From assembly GCA_001953115.1 (NCBI GenBank), contig LSSL01001690.1, positions 1 to 58,215 of the forward strand: 58,215 nucleotides of DNA, written 5' to 3'. This DNA is from Smittium mucronatum. Lineage: Eukaryota > Kickxellomycota > Harpellomycetes > Harpellales > Legeriomycetaceae. The notes beneath the pieces were generated by a model, which saw only the letters and a program-made list of their open reading frames with translations, did no database searches and was not told the DNA's origin. Positions 26,701-38,400 of this stretch are shown here, piece after piece. Positions within the stretch are counted from its first letter, which is position 1. Each line of letters begins with the position of its first letter. A program made the translations under genes and the position numbers.

Positions 26701-28006
26701 CCAGATTTATAGCCGAAATTTTTATTTAAATCACCAAAATTCAGGAAACTGGGGAGGGGGTGAGATGATGAATTCTAAAAAAATTCAGCTAAATCAATTT
26801 GAAGGTTTAAATTCTAACTTTCATTTTCAGCCTGACAGTGTTAACTCTAATTATGGAATCTCAAGCTATAGCCATCAAATAGCAAGACCAAATACCTATT
26901 ATACGATGTATGGAAGTAATAGTCGCAGCCCAAGAAATACGAGCTTTAGCCCTCAAAACGTCCATATATCACCAATAAGTAGAAACTCACGTGAATTTAC
27001 AAATACAGGGTTATTTAATTCACCTGGCACTGAATTATCAAGTTATGGACGTGCTTTAAATAGAAGATCCGATTATTATCAAACCCCTATCGTGTTTAAT
27101 CAGCAAAACCCACATTATAAAAAACCAGAAAGCTCAAATTTTAATACTCCTCGGTTTTGCGAATCTCCCGTTTGCAAAAAACCTCAAGAATATATAAAAA
27201 CTACGCATCTCTTAGACCTTATCCCCAAATCGAGTCCAAAAACAAACCAAGCAGGGCCAGGGTCAAGCTTGATTAAGAAGGGAAGGGATGGTGTATTTCC
27301 TTATTTACCAGGAAACAATCTAAGTTATAAGACTATGGATAAGCCTCCATTATTCACGGTTGATGCCCCACAAATTAAATATGATAAAAGGCGAATGGAA
27401 CCGATAAATAATTTAAACTCTAGACATAAATACATTGATGAAAATACTTATAAGATTTCTGGGGAGCGTGGAAATGAAATGGTTTACAAAAAGTCGAATT
27501 ACCCTTTGAAAAATAACAGTGCAGATTCTAATAGAAATGTATATGAGGACAAAAAAGGAATATCTCCAAAGCTAAAAAAAAATAGTAATAGCAAGCAACC
27601 ATCGGAAAAAACTCTTATAAATTCTAACTATGCAAAAAATTCTAATGGTGATTTTATAATTTGCAAGGATCCTTTGGATCAAAAAAATGTCGATCGAAGC
27701 GAAAAGTACTTTAATGGAAACAGATCTCATAGCACTATGGGAAAATATGTCTATCCAGATAGCCTAGCTCTTAGCAATCACGGATTGTACCACTCTTTAT
27801 CAAATAACCACAATCAATTCTCCAATATGAACAAAACGCAAATTATGTCTTATTCTGTTCTAGACCCAATACTTCATCCAGTGATTTCGACAACTGAAAG
27901 AACAAACTTATCAAATTCGTTTTCAGATCATCTTTATTGTTTCCCTGGGCCTAGATTTAAGATCCATCCCGCCACGATGAAAACTATGGAGTCCAAAAAT
28001 TTTTGA
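23799..28006 (+). CDS. PH-domain protein with long disordered tail, three exons
   Basis: Exons are 23799-26124, 26190-26456 and 26520-28006. The introns of 65 nt (GTAAGT...TTTTAG) and 63 nt (GTAACG...TTATTAG) both fall after the first base of a codon, and the spliced frame is exactly 1360 codons including TGA (1359 residues). Residues about 9-135 look like a pleckstrin homology domain: GLLSKKSRNGVWQKRIFVLK forms the first strands, and a C-terminal helix carries W124 in EEVQIWAQYL. PH domains bind phosphoinositides or protein partners at membranes. An insertion around residues 85-108 lengthens a loop. The rest is Ser/Lys/Asn/Glu-rich and probably disordered. The last third is rich in Asn, Ser, Tyr and Pro (for example SPRNTSFSPQNVHISPISRN) with many possible phosphorylation sites. 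No catalytic domain is visible, so a scaffold or adaptor at the cell cortex is a reasonable inference, but the ortholog is unknown. ORFs on the opposite strand here are shadows. Confidence 0.9.
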
Positions 28007-28299
28007 AGACTAAATATTTTTAACACTTTTTTAAGACTCGATCAAAATCAAAAAATATCCAATCATAATGAAAATCAATTAATACATTATTATAAATCTG
28101 TTTAACTTTTAGTTTGTCTAATACGAAAATATTAATGTTTATTATTATCTATTCAGTGGGTTAGTTGGACTTACAATAACATTACGGCCTTAATAGAACC
28201 TATTGGTAGGAATATATGAATAAATCAAATTAATATATGTATTTCATTTGTTTAAACATAAACCCACTTGAGATTTTTTAATTAGATTCGTGATTTTAA
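28007..28299. other. 3' flank of the PH-domain gene
   Basis: A/T-rich sequence between the stop codon and the first LINE remnant. It presumably contains the polyadenylation region. No other feature is seen. Confidence 0.5.
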
Positions 28300-28400
28300 T
28301 TTTTTTTTTAAGCTTCACACTAATGACACCAGCCAAATAATTAAACTGAGAATTGAGAAATTTTAGGATGGCATTTGTCTGAAACGTCAACTACATGTTA
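28300..28400 (+). repeat. older LINE 3' region fragment
   Basis: The block CACCAGCCAAATAATTAAAC ... GGATGGCATTTG resembles CTCCAGCCAAATAGTTGAAC ... GGATGGCATTCG in the copy that starts about 250 bases downstream. It is more diverged and is cut off after GTCTG, as if a younger LINE tail had landed beside or in it. Confidence 0.5.
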
Positions 28401-28499
28401 TTAAATTGCTCTCGATGATATAGACAGAAAAATGAGACGATTGGCTAGTTCATACCTGCACCTATCCGCTCAGACATTAAAAACCAACTTTCAAATTTC

Positions 28500-28848
28500 A
28501 ATGAATCATGGTTGGGGATGGTCGGAAAACTCCTTGGGGGGGGGGGTCTAAAGAATCTTTTTATCAGCTCCGCGCTGACAACTCCAGCCAAATAGTTGAA
28601 CTGGGAACAGCGAAATAATTGGATGGCATTCGTTTTGCCAGTCTATTAATACTGGAAAGTATTAATAGATCACCAGCCCCCTTCAGCCAATGCCCAGTGG
28701 GTACAGAGCTGCTAGAGCGGTGGAGCGGAGTTGAGTAGGAAATATTTTCGAAAAATTATAAGTTTTTTTCAAGTTTTTTAATAGTGTTTTTATTCATTTT
28801 TATTAAGTTTGAAAATAAATTCTATGTATAAAAAAAAAAAAAAAAAAG
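28500..28848 (+). mobile_element. LINE 3' tail copy with poly-A
   Basis: A 5'-truncated copy consisting only of the LINE 3' region. It has CGGAAAACTCCTTGG, a G11 run (28536-28546), AGCTCCGCGCTGAC, a hairpin at 28642-28669, CCAATGCCCAGTGGGTAC, GAGCTGCTAGAGCGG, and an A/T-rich end finishing in CTATGTAT followed by a run of about 17 A. The same order is found in the copy at 29780-30745. The A-run marks the 3' end of a retrotransposed copy. It carries no coding part. Confidence 0.85.
28642..28669 (+). ncRNA. RNA hairpin in LINE 3' region (copy 1)
   Basis: A 12-bp perfect stem, TCTATTAATACT paired with AGTATTAATAGA, closed by a GGAA loop, which is of the GNRA class. The equivalent site in the next LINE copy keeps the fold with a GAAA loop and one compensatory pair change. 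LINE reverse transcriptases of some families recognise a 3' UTR stem-loop of their RNA; here that role is inference. Confidence 0.6.
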
Positions 28849-29920
28849 GACCGATCAACCATTAATAAACAAAGTTAATTATTCAAAATAATGAAATGTA
28901 AATTGTACAAATGTATAAATATTTAGGCTATACTATTAATGATGACTGGACAGTATCTACATACATTTTGAAAAATAAAACAAAAGTTCAGAATAAATTT
29001 TTCAGCCGATATAAATTCCTAATTAGGACAGATCTTCCGACTGCAATAACATTAAAATCCATTAACTCAGTACTGATGCCCATTGATTGCTATGGTGGCG
29101 AGACATTCTGTAAGAGTGAATATCGAATTAAAATGATCCAATATAGGTCGAAAAAGCTATTATAATGGTAACACATGTGGGTAAATCTGCTGCAATGGAA
29201 AGAATGAGACATGAATCGGGAATAAAACCAGTATTTCTAAAAATTATTGTAGCGAGGGGGCGTGCATTTGATATATGTAGAACTTCCAAAACTTGGATTT
29301 CCGATCTAATAAATAGTCCCCACCGGTATCGTATCAGTACATGAGTAACGGGACCATCCCGATAGTTAAAAAAGTATTGCCAAGCTGATGAAATTTTTCA
29401 AACAGAAAAATCACTAGCTGAAAGAAACTCATCAAGATATAAATCAGTTATTCACAAATGAACCCTATACAGAGGAATAAAAAACTCTGGAAGTTGGTTA
29501 AAACTTCAAGCCCTATTCCCAATTCAGCGAATCTGCTTTCAAGAGATTGGGAAAATTCGAACTGGTCAATTCTGGACGGCTCAACGCTATCCAACTCAAA
29601 AATCATGAATGGAAAATTTAAATTTTTTTGTCTGTGTTGCAAAATGGGCTCACCAGAGACCATTTAACACCTATTTTTAGTTGTGTAAAAAGTAGGAGGA
29701 CGTCCTTATATTGACAATCAAGCGTTTCCTCATCGATAATACCAGTTTATTATTGTGTCAAAATTTAAAATCGTCCAATCCATCTCAACTGGAGCAGATC
29801 GGAAAACTCCTTGGGGGGAAAGGTGTCTAAAAAATCCTTTTTTCAGCTCCGCGCTGACGACGCCTGCCAAATAATTGAACTGGAAACAGAAGAATTTCTG
29901 GGTGGCATTCGCGCTAACCG

Positions 29921-29948
29921 TCTGTTAATATTGAAAGATATTAATTGG
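29921..29948 (+). ncRNA. RNA hairpin in LINE 3' region (copy 2)
   Basis: TCTGTTAATATT and GATATTAATTGG form a stem around a GAAA tetraloop. Relative to copy 1, a C-G pair has become U-A (both sides changed), two pairs have become G-U or U-G wobbles, and one pair is lost (U-U). The GNRA loop class is kept. Confidence 0.55.
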
Positions 29949-29976
29949 TCACCAGCACCCTTGAACCAATGCCCAG

Positions 29977-30604
29977 NNNNNNNNNNNNNNNNNNNNNNNN
30001 NNNNNNNNNNNNNNNNNNNNNNNNNNNNNNNNNNNNNNNNNNNNNNNNNNNNNNNNNNNNNNNNNNNNNNNNNNNNNNNNNNNNNNNNNNNNNNNNNNNN
30101 NNNNNNNNNNNNNNNNNNNNNNNNNNNNNNNNNNNNNNNNNNNNNNNNNNNNNNNNNNNNNNNNNNNNNNNNNNNNNNNNNNNNNNNNNNNNNNNNNNNN
30201 NNNNNNNNNNNNNNNNNNNNNNNNNNNNNNNNNNNNNNNNNNNNNNNNNNNNNNNNNNNNNNNNNNNNNNNNNNNNNNNNNNNNNNNNNNNNNNNNNNNN
30301 NNNNNNNNNNNNNNNNNNNNNNNNNNNNNNNNNNNNNNNNNNNNNNNNNNNNNNNNNNNNNNNNNNNNNNNNNNNNNNNNNNNNNNNNNNNNNNNNNNNN
30401 NNNNNNNNNNNNNNNNNNNNNNNNNNNNNNNNNNNNNNNNNNNNNNNNNNNNNNNNNNNNNNNNNNNNNNNNNNNNNNNNNNNNNNNNNNNNNNNNNNNN
30501 NNNNNNNNNNNNNNNNNNNNNNNNNNNNNNNNNNNNNNNNNNNNNNNNNNNNNNNNNNNNNNNNNNNNNNNNNNNNNNNNNNNNNNNNNNNNNNNNNNNN
30601 NNNN
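29977..30604. other. assembly gap (628 N)
   Basis: The gap separates CCAATGCCCAG from GGGTACGAAGCTGC. In the two other well-preserved copies these words are separated by a single T. The gap therefore either hides a nested insertion or is a scaffolding artefact caused by repeat collapse. Confidence 0.99.
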
Positions 30605-30745
30605 GGGTACGAAGCTGCTTGAGTGACGGAGTGTAGTTGGGTAGGAAGTTTTTTCAAAAATTTTCAAATTTTCCAAATTTTTTTTAGTGTTTTTATTCAT
30701 TTTTTATTGAGTTTAAAAAATAAATTATGCGTATAAAAAAAATTG

Positions 30746-33700
30746 AATACCACAAAATTTTATTCCAAACTGTAGCTTAGATCAGAATATAGTTGTTATT
30801 AAGATTCCAAACTGCGGGGATATTAAATTAAACAAATTATCACATTAATTGAAGATGAGCTCATCCCCCTAGGAAAATTGTGCGACATAAGCGCATGGGG
30901 CAAAAATTGAGAAGCGTAATACCCAAATTATGGAATGAAGGTTTTATTTGAAAAAATCTGATTTTGCATCAGGCCTTAGCTTCCAAGATCGATAGGATTG
31001 TATAATTAATTATTTTACAAAGGCTATAAGAAAACTTTCAACTATTGTAAAAATATATATAACTTGAAGTCGGGATTCCCGAGGCTTAAAAAAGGTACAA
31101 ATCATCTGCAATCTATGAATAAATCGTATTAAATTTAAATTTAATCCAAAAATTACCTCGATAAAAGATATGAGAAGGTAATTGAGTTCAGGAAGGAAAC
31201 AGCAGATAAAGAGAATATTCCATTAAATTTAAAAATCCAAACTTATTGATTTAATTTCGGTACAATAATTTCATAAAGGACGCTATTATTTAAGTTTGTA
31301 GAAAAAATAGGGATAAAAAAGTTGGGCTCGAGTATTTCTGATGGTGATATAATGGCTATCGACGAATTTTTTTTTAATTCAATAAAGCCGTAGATTTTAT
31401 CATTAAAAATTAAAAAAAACAAAATGTGTGGGAATAATTCAAAAATGTTTAGATTTTAACAAATTAAATAAAAATATGTATAAAAAATAACGATTTCTTG
31501 TAAAAAAAATCCCAAAAAAAACTTTAAAGTGTGTTTATTGCGGCTTGATAATCACGTAGTCTTCTACATTAGCTATGTATGATGTAAATTCGAGCCAATC
31601 AGTAAAAAATTAGAGAAATTTAACAGGAAAGAGAATAAGGCACCTAAATTTCGTATTCATCTGACCTTGATGTAGAGGATTATAATTGATCGCATATAAT
31701 CAATGATATGATTAGTTGAAAGTCGCATCACAAAATTGATTTAAGAAAACATTTTACGTTTAATGGTCTTACAACCGGAAAAAATGGTTAGGAAAAATAG
31801 TAGATAAACTACTAGTATTCGACATACAATTTTAAAAAAAATCAAAATATAAAAGAGAATAATAATTATATTTTTTCTTGAGGAGAGATTAATTTATGGT
31901 TAAAAAAATTAAATTCGCAACGTCCAATTGCGTCACGTAATTTGGTCTTGTCCCATAATAAAATAAACTTACGATCTTAAGATATTGTGAATAATAAAAA
32001 ATCTATACATTCCAAAATTCGACGGGAAAAAAATAAAAAATTCCGATCTGCGAATACAATTGGTGCAGATTCTAAATATAAAAATATTTAAATTTACGGA
32101 TTAATGAATTGAGAGAGTAATATATTAGAACCAGAATTTAATTCCTAAAATTATGAGCTTAATAATAACCTTTAAATAATGGCTCTTAATATTATGAGGA
32201 TTAAAAATTTCGGAGAAGAGCTTGTGTATTATCTTGTAGCAGCTCAACCAGATATTCTGTCACTCCGTGAAATTTTAATTAATAAAAAAAAATACAGATT
32301 TAAAACATCTGGATATAAATGTATTGATGCACATAACCAACTTTAAAAAAGGTGGTACTAGCCTTTTATTTGAAATCAAAAATTAATCTGGGCTGCTCAT
32401 AAGCGAACTTAAATCCTCCCAAATATGTATTTCTGGTATTTTTGATGGGAAAAACATAAGCGGGAAAGCTTTTGATATATTAATCAATTACTATTATCAA
32501 ACAAGTGCCGTAATAAGGTGCATAGAGTCAAAATATTTAAATTTTACCCACATTGAGAGATAAAATTTAAAAAATTTAAAAAATATTATTCTTGAGGACT
32601 TCAATATGGACTCTCCAAATGCATTATGCTATAAATATAGGTTTAGTTTGGATCATTAATGAGCCAAAATAACTGATTCCCCAGGCTCTAGATATAAAAA
32701 AAGAGAGCTTATTCGCATTATCGATCATATATTCTGCGCTAGACTTAACACCAGATAAAACTGGTGCATAGCATATAAAATCTTCGACATATTCGACGAT
32801 ATGTCGATCTCTGCTTAATGTAATTCCGATTCACTAAAAATCCCGACAAAGAAAAAAATAATTATTAGAAAATAATTCTATTTACGACTGAAAAATTATT
32901 CAATATTAACTGATTTATTCAATTAATTGATGCTAATATCTATCTAAATGAAATTTTTGAGGATCTTATTGATACTGTATGGGCATATTCGAATCGTATT
33001 CAAAACACTACAGATGCGAAGGAGTTCTGGTTAAAACTCCTGTCAAAAAAAAGCTATTTCTTTCATAAAAAATTGTAGAAATAAATCTCGATATTATCGG
33101 CTTGGCAAAATAGATCGAATTGATTAAATGATTTCCAAATCAAATTCAATTAATGTAATAAAAGCTGGTCTTTAATTTCATTAAAATGGAAAGATGAAAT
33201 TATTATATGAACAAATAATCAATATGACTCCAAAAATTATTGGGGAACCATCAAAATGTACATTGGTAATGCCTTCAGGTGTATTTCAGATGGCCTAATG
33301 TACGATAAAAGTAAAATGCATGAAGTTTGGAATAATAATTTCGGGAATTTAACCAATGATACTATTGGGAATAGCTGCAATAATAATAATTGGGAATCAC
33401 TGATCACTAACGATTGTGACTACTTCCCAGAGTGTATCTATAAATCAGATGGGCTGATATTACCATGACACTATCTGATACGCCTAATAACGAGGCTTCT
33501 GGCTCTGATGGAATACCCAATGAGCTATAGAAACCGTTGTACTATCGAAAAATTCCAGAGTCGAAATTTGAGAAAATTATTTTCAAAAATATCAATTTAA
33601 TGTAATAATCTGGGTAAATCACAAGCATCATAAACACTGGCATTGTTGTGCCTATACATAAAAAGGGATATATTAAGGACTCATATAATTATCAGGGAAT

Positions 33701-34900
33701 TTTACTTATTCCAACTCTTTTGAAGATATAATCCAAAATAATAGCTCCTGAATTGGCCCGAAAAAATACAAAACGAAATATTATTAAAAGAAAAAGCCTC
33801 ATTTTTAACTTTTAAGAGTGCGCCGCTCAATCTACGACCCTATACGAAATTTCCCGGCTAATAAAAATGAAAAAACCTAAATATGCTAAATCTAATATAG
33901 CAAATTCTATGTCCGAGTGTCCTAAAACTCACTGCTATTGAATTTGAATACCATTTTGACTGGTGATAAGTTAATAACTCTTATCTGGGGTCTGTGTAGA
34001 TTCACAAAAGTAGCTGTTAGGATTGGGGATGATGTTTCCAAACCTAATTATCACCTTTCTGGGCTGCGAAAAGGTTGACCAGCTTCGTTAATACTCTTAA
34101 ATTTTTATATTAACGAAGTATAAAGGGTGTTAAATGTGCATATGTCCCTAGGATTACCTTTAGGATACATGGGTTGTTTTTTTCCAAATAAGACGTGTTA
34201 TTGGCTGAATCTTAGTCTAAAAGTCATACATCATTAAATAAAATTGGTTATTGGTAGAAAACTTATGAAATGACTTAAATGCATTCAAGTACGGTGTGAT
34301 GAATTTTACATAGCCCATAATCATTTGATTTGATATTAAAAGGGCAAAAAACTTCTAATATAGAAAAATATACTTATTTGGGTTGCATAATGATAAATAA
34401 ATAGTACGTTTCTGGGATCATCAAAAACAAAAAAACTAGGGCCAGAAAGGAATTATACGCTGAATAAAGCTTTCTGAAACGTATCGACTTATGTATAATA
34501 TTAAAAATAAAATTCATAAATTAGGCTCTTATTACTATTGGCTGTTAAGGAGGCTAGAACTTTGGCATGAGCGAAACCAGAGTCAAACCGATCCAAGCAT
34601 AAATTGACAAAAAAAAACGAATGGTTACCAATTTGGGTAAGTTAACCACCATGGAACGAGTCAGAATCAATTTGAGGATTAAATAAATCATCTTAAAAAC
34701 CAGTTCAGTTTCAGAGAGTGCATATCAAAAATGGAAAGCATTAAAATATTGGGTTGCCGACATCATTAAATTCCTATCACAGCCAGAATGTCTGACTTGA
34801 TGAACGATAGTGCAAGATGAATAAAAAAAATTTGTGTTCGAAATTCTAAAAATATAACATCCATCACCTTTATTCAATCGGAAAAATAAGAATTGATAGT
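30746..34900 (+). pseudogene. decayed LINE copy with APE endonuclease and reverse transcriptase
   Basis: About 30.7-32.2 kb is a degraded 5' part, including a CVYCG zinc-finger-like scrap near 31530 that could be ORF1. ORF2 seems to begin at the ATG at 32179. An apurinic-type endonuclease start reads QPDILSLRE at about 32245-32271. A linker frame at 33256-33468 holds KMHEVWNNNFGNLTNDTIGN. The RT domain follows in pieces: ASGSDGIPNEL (33493-33526), VPIHKKGYIKDSYNYQGI (about 33645-33700), CAAQSTTLYEISR (about 33820-33860), a ruined FADD box read as FSK-stop-DVLLAES (about 34175-34212) and KYTYLGCIM (about 34365-34391). The C-terminal part GKLTTMERVRINLRIK follows. Many stops and frameshifts, and loss of the catalytic Asp pair, make it dead. 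It lies directly behind, and in the same direction as, the previous copy. The LINE clade is not determined. Confidence 0.85.
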
Positions 34901-35340
34901 ATAAATGTCGCCGATTTATACCTGGAACGGCATAATACGTTTTATTTATTATTCAATAAATATAAAATATTTTTATAATAGCTTCTAAAGGATTTTATTT
35001 AGTATTTTTCATAAGTTATTACAAAAAATTTCATGTCGTTCAAGATATTCACTTTCGAAATATTTTTAATACCCTTTTTAATTTCAAAATACACGTTCAG
35101 ACTTTTTCATAACTAACTCCGTGTATTATTGAAATAATAAATTAAAGTAATAAAAAAATAGTATTGGAATTTTCGACTTTCCCTTGGAAATGTTTAAATC
35201 AAGTTAGAATATTGATGTTTTAAAAAAAATTCTTTGCAATATGAAAATATTGCATTTTATTTGATCAAAAAAAAAACATCAATACGTTTACGTTTTCTGG
35301 TCACAACCAACTTCGTTTGATTGGCTCCTTAGATATCTCC
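34901..35340. other. interruption within the LINE C-terminal region
   Basis: The LINE match stops after FNRKNKN at about 34890 and resumes with KIHKWTSDRKI at about 35346. In the right-edge copy these two blocks are nearly adjacent (RKNKNNRSKIHQWT). The intervening 440 bases or so are therefore probably a later insertion or a rearrangement. No gene or clear terminal repeats are seen in them. Confidence 0.5.
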
Positions 35341-35480
35341 CCGACATAAAATCCACAAGTGGACGTCGGACCGAAAAATCAGCTGAAAAAAAATGCTAGA
35401 TGAATATTTATTGTGTTAACTTTGACTTGTACATGTGACTTGGCCTCGATAAATCTGGGAAATTTTGGATATAATCCTTA
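35341..35480 (+). pseudogene. LINE C-terminal fragment
   Basis: The nucleotide block AAAATCCACAAGTGGACG through TGACTTGGCCTC aligns with the C-terminal coding region of the LINE at the right edge (minus strand there). The translation KIHKWTSDRKI matches KIHQWTVDRKI before stops accumulate. It is the probable continuation of the copy at 30746-34900. Confidence 0.7.
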
Positions 35481-38400
35481 AGTTTCATTTATTGACCATT
35501 AAATATAAAAATAAATAATGAAAGTTCCAAAAAAGAATTTTTCTTCTGAAAAAAATTTACACCTGAAACTTTCAAGGCTTATTTATAAATTTACCAAGGT
35601 GGTATATAAATCAAAATTCTACTGTATTTCCGCTCTTATATGAATTTTTCTACTATGAAATCAAAAAATGATTTTCGAATTTCAACTGAACCCAGTTTTT
35701 TTTAGTTGAAATTTTTTTTGGGGATCGGGGGGATTAAAATTAATTTATTTATGCTATTTAAAAATTTAGGGATTTTTTGAATCGTTAGTTTATTAAACAT
35801 TCAATTATATTAATTTTTCAAGAGAAAAAATTTCCTATATACATTTTCAGTAATTGAAAATATAAGGAGAATTTTTAAATAAATTAATAAATTAGTATCT
35901 ATAAAAACAGAATATTATTAATATGATCCTAAATGAATTGATGCTAAAAATAATCTTTCAGTGTATTCACTTCTGATATTTTTTGTGGTAGTTTATATTT
36001 TTACAAAAATTAAAACATCATATCCTTCTAAGATTTAAACCTCTTCAATATTTTTTAGTTAGTCAATATTTTTGAAAATTTTCTATCGGTTATTAATATT
36101 CCCGAAATCATTGGAATTTTTTCACTTTAAAAAGGTTAGAGTAGAATACCCAACTTTCATGTGTGAAATCGCATTTTGAACCTCTTTGATTTTTGTTGAA
36201 ACTTTTAATTTTCATGGGATGGATTTCAATTCAGTTATATTAAAAGTTCCACCAAGCACTTCCGCGTAGAATTTTTTTTATTTTATAGTTTTTTTCTTTG
36301 TATTATCTCGCATTTTTTATAAAGCATTTCACAACTAGCTTGGTTTTTGAAGTTTTAACATGTGGGTTTTTTATAACTAATGAATTTATTTGATATTAAA
36401 TTAATTTTTATTTACATTAAATTTCATCTTGAATCTCTTAACATGATTTTGTTATCTTTTCAAAAATATTGTTATTATTGAGTGGATTTAATTGATTAGT
36501 TATCAAACTTATAGAATACTTATGGTATAAATAAATTTGCTGTTTTTCTAAAATATATCATAAAAGAGGTGATTTGTGATTTCTAAGGATTTTATAATGA
36601 GAAAATTGTAAAAATATTCAAAATAAAATAAATTATTTTGTTATTAAAAGGATATAAAAACGACCTCGTATTATTAAAAAAAATTCATTAGTTATCCAAA
36701 TAATATTTTGATTTATTAATATCATATATTATTATTGCCCTTCTATAGATTATAAAAAAAGAGCACCATTTTTTATTTTGCCATTTTTCAGGGGTTTAAG
36801 TAGTGTAGTTTTTGAAGCACTCTGCACTAAAATTTCATTCCTTGTTTTGATATTCTTTTTTTAAAAAATAAAGGAAACATTGAAATGAAATTCAGAGGAC
36901 AGAAAATAATGATGATAAAATTCTCGAAACATTATAAACCGAGCTATTTAACGAATTTTTAAAATTTTCCAGCAAAAAAGTTCTGAGCTGGCAGTCAGGC
37001 AGATCTATAATTCTATATTCGTTTTTAAGGTGGCGAATTCAATCAGTAAAAAATTGTATAGGATCTTAATCTTAATAATCTTTAAATTAGGCTCTACTCT
37101 GAAGTTAAATAGTCTGAACTATTTTTTTTTGAAAATTGATCTTAATCTTAAATTTTATGTAACTTCAGCCATAAAACCTAATTGAGGCAATAATAAGAGG
37201 TTTCTCTCAATTTTTAGGCTGAAATCGATTTGGATGTTTCACAGCCGATAAAACGGAGAGAAACTTATTTTGATTGGGATAATATTATTTTTATTGCGAA
37301 TTTTTTTTTTGATATGCCTTTAGTATATTCTTTAATTATATATTTCAATAAAATTACATCACATTATATAAAATAAAACTATAAAATCTATGATAAAGAT
37401 TTAAAGTTTTACTTAAGCATATATTAACCTTTACCTATACTTTTTATAAAAAAATTTGAAAATGGCTTAATAAAGAATAAGCTTTAAATTTTGTTATATT
37501 AAAAAAAAATTATCATAATTTTTAATTCAATGATCAACTGCAACTTTTTCTTATATTTTTTAAATTTAAATGGAAGATGGTTTTTAGCTTTAGTAATTTA
37601 AAAAAATATAGATAATTTTTAAATTTTTGGACACTGAAAATAACTATTACTTGACGTATTAAGGAGTTTTTATAGGTTTAAATTACATCATAATATTTCT
37701 GTTAACTCATAATCACACACAATGCTGTATATTTCTCAGAATGCTACCCGATACAACATGTTCTAAATTTAAATATCGTTATAATATTTATAGTAAAAAA
37801 GTTTTTTTTTTTTTTAAGAGAGAAAGATTTTATATATTTTATGCTATAATTAAGCAATTTAGATCCTACAAACACACAAAACACGAAAAATATTCGTGAA
37901 AACTATAAATAAAATAATTTTTTTAAAAAAGATGCAAAACCTACATACATAAATTTTTTGATTTTAAACTATTAAAATTAATGCTTAAATGCTTAAATGC
38001 TTTATAAGCTAAAACACCCAGTTTAAAGGGTTTAAAATTTTTTAGATCAACTTTTTTTTACTAAAAAAAAAATCTAAAATCACATGATAATTTTGGAAGG
38101 GGTTTTTTTCGACCAAATTAGTATTATTCCACATATTGTACATCTTAGTTAAAAAAGCTATCAAATTATCGTTTAAAAACTTTTATTTGGAACTTTATCA
38201 CCTAATAATAATTCTAATACTATTTAGAGCGAATCCCGTTAAGTAAATAAGGTTAAAATACAGAATAATACTTAGTATTTTTATAAATTTCTATTATAAT
38301 ACACTTATAATAATAAAAAAGACCTATGTAAGTGAAATTTAACACAAATTATCACTGTAATATGTCAAAATTTTATCAAGATGTCCAGAAAAAGGCTGTA

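Larger units (their letters stand above)
28855..30745 (+). mobile_element. 5'-truncated LINE copy: C-terminal ORF2 part plus 3' region
   Basis: The copy opens within the post-RT region at YKYLGYTIND (frame 28911-29165), a typical LINE sequence after the RT palm. It continues in shifted frames through VGKSAAMERMRHESGIKP, an IHK.TLYRGIKNSGSW block and, at about 29610-29670, a degenerate zinc-knuckle region (FFCLCCKMGSPETI, then stop-HLF) like the C-terminal CCHC motif of many LINEs. The 3' region follows from about 29780 and ends at 30745 in GCGTAT plus an A-run. Several stops and frameshifts make it inactive. It starts directly after the A-run of the preceding copy. A 628-base gap lies inside its 3' region. 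Frames through the N run are artefacts. Confidence 0.85.

Noticed and set aside
28911..29165. An independent small gene of 84 codons.
   Set aside because: YKYLGYTIND and the following sequence match the post-RT region of the neighbouring LINE copy, so it is a retrotransposon fragment.
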